Below, piece after piece: positions 23,422-27,026 of a stretch of 27,026 bases of DNA; the first letter of the stretch is position 1; each line of letters starts with the position of its first letter. This stretch comes from an uncultured Lachnospiraceae bacterium (GTDB lineage: Bacteria > Bacillota > Clostridia > Lachnospirales > Lachnospiraceae), in the NCBI GenBank assembly GCA_910586615.1, contig CAJUJP010000046.1, positions 1-27,026 on the forward strand, in the 5' to 3' direction. Below the pieces are notes generated by a model. It was not told where the DNA came from, made no database searches, and worked only from the letters and a program-made list of their open reading frames with translations. The translations under genes were made by a program, and so were the position numbers.

Positions 23422-24732
23422 ATGTTCCGCAAAGCACACCTGCTTTTTACTCTGTTATGCGCCGGAAGCACAACGGCTATTACGATCATCATGTCCCTGC
23501 TCTACCTGCAGGTAGCTGAGAAAAGTCTTTATGACAGCCGCTTCCGCTCTTTTCAAAACGATGTCAGCACGATCACTGCCAGTCTGGAACAGTCCACCTA
23601 CGTATCCATGCAGTGGCTGGCCAAAATCGAAGCGCAGAATGGATATGTCATCTTTATAGTAGATAACGGCGTACCTTTTCTGCATAACACACTTCGCAGC
23701 AAGATTGACTATGACAGTCAACTTCTATTTGATGAAAGTCTTGCCACGCACAATTCCATGCTTCAGATTGAAGCCCCAGACACAAGGAGTAATTCATATT
23801 CCGGTATCTGGCATGCTGAATATGAATTTACCTCTCCTTCTACCAGCGATTCTTACTACGGCTCCCTCATCCATATCGAGCACAATGCCGCACTGTCACA
23901 GATTATGATCCTCTGCCCGCAGACAACAATGCATACATCCATTCTGCACCAGCGAACACTGTTCCTGCTGATCGATCTTGCAGCTGTTACAGCTTTGTTT
24001 ATATTTTCCTGGATCTTTACCGGCAGACTTTTAAAACCTCTGCAGGAAAATCAGGAAAATCAGATGCAGTTCATGGCCGCGGCCTCCCATGAGCTGCGGA
24101 CGCCGCTGTCCGTTATTCTCGCCAGCCACGAATGCTGCCTCAGCGCTTCCGATGAAGAACGGGCAGGTTTTTCCCATACGATCCGCAAAGAAGGCCGGCG
24201 CATGAACAATCTGATCAACGATATGCTTACCCTTGCCCGTTCCGGCACAAGCCGCTTCCTGATCGAACGCAGATCAGTAGAACCGGATACGCTGTGCCTC
24301 AACGCTTATGAGGCTTTTGAGCCCCTGTGCCGTCAAAAAAATATTGCTCTCTCCCTGTCTCTTCCCGAAGTTCCCCTTGCCCGCTGTAACTGCGATCCCG
24401 ACCGGATCTCCCAGGTTCTGTCTATCCTTTTACACAATGCGGTCAGCTACACTCCCGAAAACGGGAAAATCGAACTGAAACTGTCCTATCATAAGGATCG
24501 CCGGGCCGGTTTCGAGATCACAGTGACAGATACCGGCATCGGCATATCCGCCGAGGATAAACGCCATATTTTCGATCGCTTCTACCGGGCAGAAAAATCC
24601 CGGAGCACCAAAGGCCACTTCGGGCTGGGCCTGGCCATCGCCCATGAGATCGTAACCGCCCACCACGGTAAAATCACCGTACAGGATAACCCGAAAGGCG
24701 GCAGTGTGTTCGTGGTCAGGCTGCCGGAATAA
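23422..24732 (+). CDS. Sensor histidine kinase
   Basis: A 436-residue membrane kinase that should phosphorylate the response regulator encoded just upstream. Layout: TM1 near residues 7-28, an extracytoplasmic sensor region of about 145 residues, TM2 (FLLIDLAAVTALFIFSWIF), then a short linker without an evident HAMP domain. HisKA follows with the phosphoacceptor His in AAASHELRTPLSV, then HATPase with the N box SILLHNAVSYTPENG, DTGIGIS, FDRFYRAEKS and GHFGLGLAIAHEIV. I take the ATG at 23422 because AAAGGA lies 6 nt before it; GTG 23404 and ATG 23407 overlap the previous stop and lack a ribosome site. Its stop codon touches REP-like copy C1, so no terminator of its own separates them. Confidence 0.94.
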   Translation: MFRKAHLLFTLLCAGSTTAITIIMSLLYLQVAEKSLYDSRFRSFQNDVSTITASLEQSTYVSMQWLAKIEAQNGYVIFIVDNGVPFLHNTLRSKIDYDSQLLFDESLATHNSMLQIEAPDTRSNSYSGIWHAEYEFTSPSTSDSYYGSLIHIEHNAALSQIMILCPQTTMHTSILHQRTLFLLIDLAAVTALFIFSWIFTGRLLKPLQENQENQMQFMAAASHELRTPLSVILASHECCLSASDEERAGFSHTIRKEGRRMNNLINDMLTLARSGTSRFLIERRSVEPDTLCLNAYEAFEPLCRQKNIALSLSLPEVPLARCNCDPDRISQVLSILLHNAVSYTPENGKIELKLSYHKDRRAGFEITVTDTGIGISAEDKRHIFDRFYRAEKSRSTKGHFGLGLAIAHEIVTAHHGKITVQDNPKGGSVFVVRLPE

Positions 24733-24806
24733 AAGTAATTTGCTTCGCAAATAACTTTGCGAGATCCGCTTCGCGGACTCGGATATGCGGAGCATTTCCT
24801 ATACCA
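24732..24806 (+). repeat. REP-like repeat, copy C1
   Basis: Begins at the last base of the histidine kinase stop codon. Hairpin 1 ATTTGC-TTC-GCAAAT, hairpin 2 GAGATCCGC-TTC-GCGGACTC, tail GGATATGCGGAGCATTTCC and TATACCA. Confidence 0.9.
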
Positions 24807-24811
24807 TAAAA

Positions 24812-24887
24812 AAAGTAATTTGCTTCGCAAATAACTTTACGAGATCCGCTTCGCGGACTCGGATATGCGGAAGGATTTCCTGTACCA
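24812..24887 (+). repeat. REP-like repeat, copy C2
   Basis: Second copy, 80 bp to the right of C1 and in the same orientation, with identical hairpins and tail GGATATGCGGAAGGATTTCC then TGTACCA. It ends directly at the U-tract side of the tRNA-Leu terminator. Confidence 0.9.
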
Positions 24888-24888
24888 T

Positions 24889-24934
24889 AAAAACAAGGGC
24901 TTCCGAGACACCTTATATGGTCTCGAAAGCCCTT
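24889..24934 (-). terminator. Terminator of the tRNA-Leu transcript
   Basis: 15-nt arms AAGGGCTTCCGAGAC (24895-24909) and GTCTCGAAAGCCCTT (24920-24934) pair with one mismatch around a 10-nt loop. On the minus strand GTTTTTATGG follows. The plus strand has no T-tract, so it serves the tRNA gene rather than the kinase. Confidence 0.8.
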
Positions 24935-24949
24935 ATATGTTGCTTATTT

Positions 24950-24988
24950 AATGCGGATAACAGGACATTAAACAAGGTTCAAGTCCTG
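24950..24988 (-). repeat. Copy of tRNA-Leu 3' end with inverted T-arm copy
   Basis: AATGCGGATAACAGGAC (24950-24966) exactly repeats the tRNA-Leu 3' end at 25011-25027, and AGGTTCAAGTCCTG (24975-24988) is the exact inverse complement of its T-arm at 25022-25035. In transcript order the trailer thus has an anti-T-arm followed by a second acceptor-strand end, before the terminator. The rest of a tRNA is absent, so this is not a second tRNA gene. Confidence 0.85.
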
Positions 24989-25012
24989 CTTCCACATACT
25001 GCTAAATTCCAA

Positions 25013-25092
25013 TGCGGATAACAGGACTTGAACCTGCACGGTCTCCCACCAGAACCTAAATCTGGCGCGTCTGCCAATTCCGCCATATCCGC
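25013..25092 (-). tRNA. tRNA-Leu (anticodon UAG)
   Basis: Acceptor arms GCGGATA and TATCCGC, D-loop GGAATTGGCAGAC, anticodon stem CCAGA/TCTGG enclosing loop TTTAGGT (anticodon TAG in DNA), a class II variable region TGGGAGACCGT, T-arm GCAGG-TTCAAGT-CCTGT, discriminator A. CCA is not encoded. It has its own promoter (25212-25240) and terminator (24889-24934). Confidence 0.95.
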
Positions 25093-25211
25093 ATATATGC
25101 TGCCCTCACTTCACGGCCCGAAAATCCGCTCTGACTTTATGTACATTCACACACACCGTCTGATTTCCTAAGCGCTGCAGTTGCCTGACAGCCATTTACT
25201 CCGCGCTTTTT

Positions 25212-25240
25212 ATTGTATCACACAAGCATCCCAAAGTCAC
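25212..25240 (-). promoter_or_regulatory. Promoter of tRNA-Leu
   Basis: Minus-strand GTGACT (25235-25240), 17-bp spacer, TACAAT (25212-25217). It lies about 115 bp upstream of the mature tRNA 5' end, a rather long leader for a tRNA. Confidence 0.45.
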
Positions 25241-25259
25241 TATACATTTTGCACATCAA

Positions 25260-25287
25260 GCCGGCCCCGGAAAACCGGGCCTCCGGC
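25260..25287 (-). terminator. GC-rich hairpin after second MATE gene
   Basis: Outer GCCGG/CCGGC and inner CCCGG/CCGGG stems around an AAAA loop, about 40 nt after the MATE stop on the minus strand. There is no T-tract after it, so termination is possible but not assured. Confidence 0.45.
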
Positions 25288-25325
25288 CACCTCAACCCCC
25301 TTCCGATCCTGTTGCCGGGTATACT

Positions 25326-26723
25326 CTAATCTGCTTTCACTTTTCCCTGCTGTGTCTCAGCCTCGTCCTCTCCGATATGCCTGATCACGTTTTTGTAAAT
25401 CCTCACCAGAAAGATGATCGTCATCAGCAGCGACATCAACTCCGCAATCGGAAAAGACCACCAGACGTTCTCAACTTTTCCCGTCAGGGATAAAAGATAA
25501 GCCGCCGGAAGCAGTACCACCAGCTGTCTGGCAATGGAAACCATCATGCTGTAGGTTGCACTGCCAAGCGCCTGAAAAGCCGTTCCGCATACGATACCGA
25601 ATCCCGCAAACACAAAGCTGTAGCTGATCGTTCTCAGTGCAGGCGTACCGATTGCCAGCATGGCATCAGAGGCATCGAACATTCCCAGAAGCACGCCGGG
25701 TATTGTCTGGAAAATAATCAGGCCCACAAACATGATAGCCACCGCATACTGCACACCGCACCGGAGCGCCTTGATAAACCGCTCCTTTTGTCCCGCACCG
25801 TAATTATATGCCAGAATCGGCACAAGACCGTTATTCATGCCGAATACCGGCAGGAAAATAAAGCTTTGCAATTTAAAATACACCCCGAATACTGCTGTCG
25901 CAGTAGAAGAAAATGAAATCAGAATCAGATTCATGCCATAGGTCATCACCGACCCGATCGCCTGCATGATGATAGACGGTACACCAATCTTATAAATCTG
26001 TCTGATCATTCCCGGATCCGGCACAAGAGCCTGCCTGCTCATCTGTATTTCATCATTTTTCTTCTTATTAATAACAAACGCCAGTATACCGGCAGAAATC
26101 TGTCCGATAACCGTTGCGACAGCCGCACCGCGCACGCCCAGTTCCGGCATTCCGCCCAGTCCGAAAATAAAAACCGGATCAAGGATAATATTGATCACAG
26201 CGCCAATTCCCTGTGTGATCATGATAAAAAACGTCCTGCCCGTTGACTGCAGCAGCCTCTCAAACGTAAACTGCGCAAACATACCAAAGGAAAGGCAGCA
26301 CACCACCGATAGATATTCACATCCATACTGTACGATCCTCGCGTCCTCTGTCTGGCTCAAATAAAACGGCCGGGTTGCAAAAAGACCAACCATCAAAAAT
26401 ACAAGATAGCTGGCCGCCATAATAAATATGCCGTTTCCTGCCGCCTTGTTCACGACATCCTGATTCCTTTCACCAAGGGCTCTGGACAACACCGCATTGA
26501 TACCGACACAAGTTCCCACGCCCACTGCAATCATCAGCGACTGGATCGGGAAAGCAAGAGACACCGCCGTCAGTGCATCCTCATTTATTCTGGATACAAA
26601 AATACTGTCTACCACATTGTAAAGCGCCTGCACAAGCATGGACATCATCATGGGCAGCGACATTGTGATCAATAATCTGTTGACAGGCATAACACCCATC
26701 TTATTTGTTTTCATCTGTTCCAT
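25326..26723 (-). CDS. MATE family efflux transporter (second of two)
   Basis: A 465-residue membrane protein with about twelve hydrophobic segments. The start MGVMPVNRLLITMSLPMMMSM, then ALYNVVDSIFVSRI, and the helix-6 region NIILDPVFIFGLGGMPELGVRGAA are typical of MATE exporters, as is GMNNGLVPILAYNYGAGQ opening the second half. It belongs to the same family as the transporter at 16907 but the two are clearly divergent in sequence, so this is not a recent duplication. AAAGGAGAAGG precedes the ATG. Upstream lie REP-like copy D and then the tRNA-Lys terminator, so its promoter must lie in or next to that repeat; no clear boxes were found. Substrate unknown; extrusion of a toxic compound or metabolite is the family role. 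Confidence 0.93.
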   Translation of the reverse strand: MEQMKTNKMGVMPVNRLLITMSLPMMMSMLVQALYNVVDSIFVSRINEDALTAVSLAFPIQSLMIAVGVGTCVGINAVLSRALGERNQDVVNKAAGNGIFIMAASYLVFLMVGLFATRPFYLSQTEDARIVQYGCEYLSVVCCLSFGMFAQFTFERLLQSTGRTFFIMITQGIGAVINIILDPVFIFGLGGMPELGVRGAAVATVIGQISAGILAFVINKKKNDEIQMSRQALVPDPGMIRQIYKIGVPSIIMQAIGSVMTYGMNLILISFSSTATAVFGVYFKLQSFIFLPVFGMNNGLVPILAYNYGAGQKERFIKALRCGVQYAVAIMFVGLIIFQTIPGVLLGMFDASDAMLAIGTPALRTISYSFVFAGFGIVCGTAFQALGSATYSMMVSIARQLVVLLPAAYLLSLTGKVENVWWSFPIAELMSLLMTIIFLVRIYKNVIRHIGEDEAETQQGKVKAD

Positions 26724-26749
26724 ACATTTCCTTCTCCTTTCCGTAAAAA

Positions 26750-26827
26750 AAAGTAAATTTGCTTCGCAAATTAACTTTACGAGATTCGCTTCGCGAACTC
26801 GAATTAGCGAAGAAATTCTCTATACCA
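26750..26827 (+). repeat. REP-like repeat, copy D (variant)
   Basis: The most divergent copy. Hairpin 1 gains one A in the left arm and one T in the right (AAATTTGC-TTC-GCAAATT), preserving pairing; hairpin 2 is GAGATTCGC-TTC-GCGAACTC; the tail GAATTAGCGAAGAAATTCTC then TATACCA. It occupies most of the region upstream of the second MATE gene. Confidence 0.9.
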
Positions 26828-26828
26828 T

Positions 26829-26856
26829 AAAAAAAATCAGATTCTTTGAGAATCTG
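26829..26856 (-). terminator. Terminator of the tRNA-Lys transcript
   Basis: Perfect 8-bp stem CAGATTCT/AGAATCTG with a 3-nt loop, followed on the minus strand by ATTTTTTTT. It is a textbook intrinsic terminator placed about 95 nt after tRNA-Lys. Confidence 0.9.
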
Positions 26857-26886
26857 AATTTCTGCTATATAGCTTCTTTTCTTAAA

Positions 26887-26924
26887 TGAACCACTGGGGA
26901 TATCAAACCGGGGTTCGAATCCCC
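26887..26924 (-). repeat. Copy of tRNA-Lys 3' end with inverted T-arm copy
   Basis: TGAACCACTGGGGAT (26887-26901) exactly repeats 26950-26964 of tRNA-Lys, and GGGGTTCGAATCCCC (26910-26924) is the exact inverse complement of its T-arm at 26959-26973. The arrangement is the same as behind tRNA-Leu. In the transcript a GGGGAT...ATCCCC hairpin can form here. Confidence 0.85.
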
Positions 26925-26949
26925 ATTTTAATTCTTCGGCTCTTCTTAG

Positions 26950-27022
26950 TGAACCACTGGGGATTCGAACCCCAGACAACTTGATTAAAAGTCAAGTGCT
27001 CTACCACCTGAGCTAGTGGTCC
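26950..27022 (-). tRNA. tRNA-Lys (anticodon UUU)
   Basis: A 73-nt cloverleaf: acceptor GGACCAC/GTGGTTC with one G-U pair, D-arm AGCTCAGGTGGTAGAGC, anticodon stem CTTGA/TCAAG around CTTTTAA (anticodon TTT in DNA), T-arm CTGGGG-TTCGAAT-CCCCAG region, discriminator A. CCA is not encoded. Its promoter lies beyond the right edge. Confidence 0.96.
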
Positions 27023-27026
27023 ATAA

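Noticed and set aside
24950..24988. A second, decayed tRNA-Leu gene
   Set aside because: The T-arm copy is in the opposite orientation to the acceptor copy, and no D-arm, anticodon arm or 5' acceptor strand is present.

Overview
The window looks like a chromosomal segment of a low-to-mid GC, Gram-positive anaerobe, most likely a member of the Lachnospiraceae (Clostridia). The reasons are the AGGAGG-type ribosome binding sites, a phosphofructokinase with PPi-type residues, an Rpn-family nuclease gene, a Gly-rich lipoprotein solute-binding protein beside an OmpR-type two-component system, and MATE transporters. This is inference from gene content; no rRNA or species marker is present.

Layout. 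1-2049 (minus): sulfur amino acid block with a truncated metN-like methionine ABC ATPase and cysK, each with its own promoter. 2275-4450: an unrecognised polytopic membrane protein (minus) divergent from a small XRE regulator (plus), with a matched pair of inverted 14-mers between them. 4545-11318: alpha-glucan block with an AraC-type regulator, a GH13 oligo-1,6-glucosidase (plus), a convergent glycogen/maltodextrin phosphorylase (minus) and a LacI-type regulator (minus) that carries two operator-like palindromes at its own promoter. 11409-13965 (minus): an Rpn/PD-(D/E)XK family protein and a PPi-type phosphofructokinase. 14528-15415 (plus): DegV. 15472-16765 (minus): a CaCA-type cation antiporter behind a yybP-ykoY (Mn2+) riboswitch whose aptamer overlaps an intrinsic terminator. 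16907-18289 (minus): MATE transporter, divergent from a membrane-anchored lipase (18576-19970). 20040-24732: a large lipoprotein joining a beta-propeller-like region to a solute-binding domain (minus), divergent from a response regulator/histidine kinase pair (plus), with six helically phased half-sites between. 24950-27022 (minus): tRNA-Leu(UAG), a second MATE transporter and tRNA-Lys(UUU).

The most unusual content is non-coding. (i) Six copies, all in one orientation, of a ~76 bp REP-like repeat with two TTC-loop hairpins that show compensatory base changes between copies. (ii) Downstream of both tRNA genes, a copy of that tRNA's own 3' end plus an inverted copy of its T-arm, at nearly identical spacing (61 and 63 bp). 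(iii) A 63-bp miniature element with perfect 14-bp terminal inverted repeats and a perfect 8-bp flanking direct repeat. (iv) A three-copy ~36-bp tandem repeat in the leader of the AraC gene, and an 11-residue tandem duplication at that protein's C-terminus in which all five nucleotide differences are synonymous.

No CRISPR array, rRNA, prophage or complete insertion sequence was seen.
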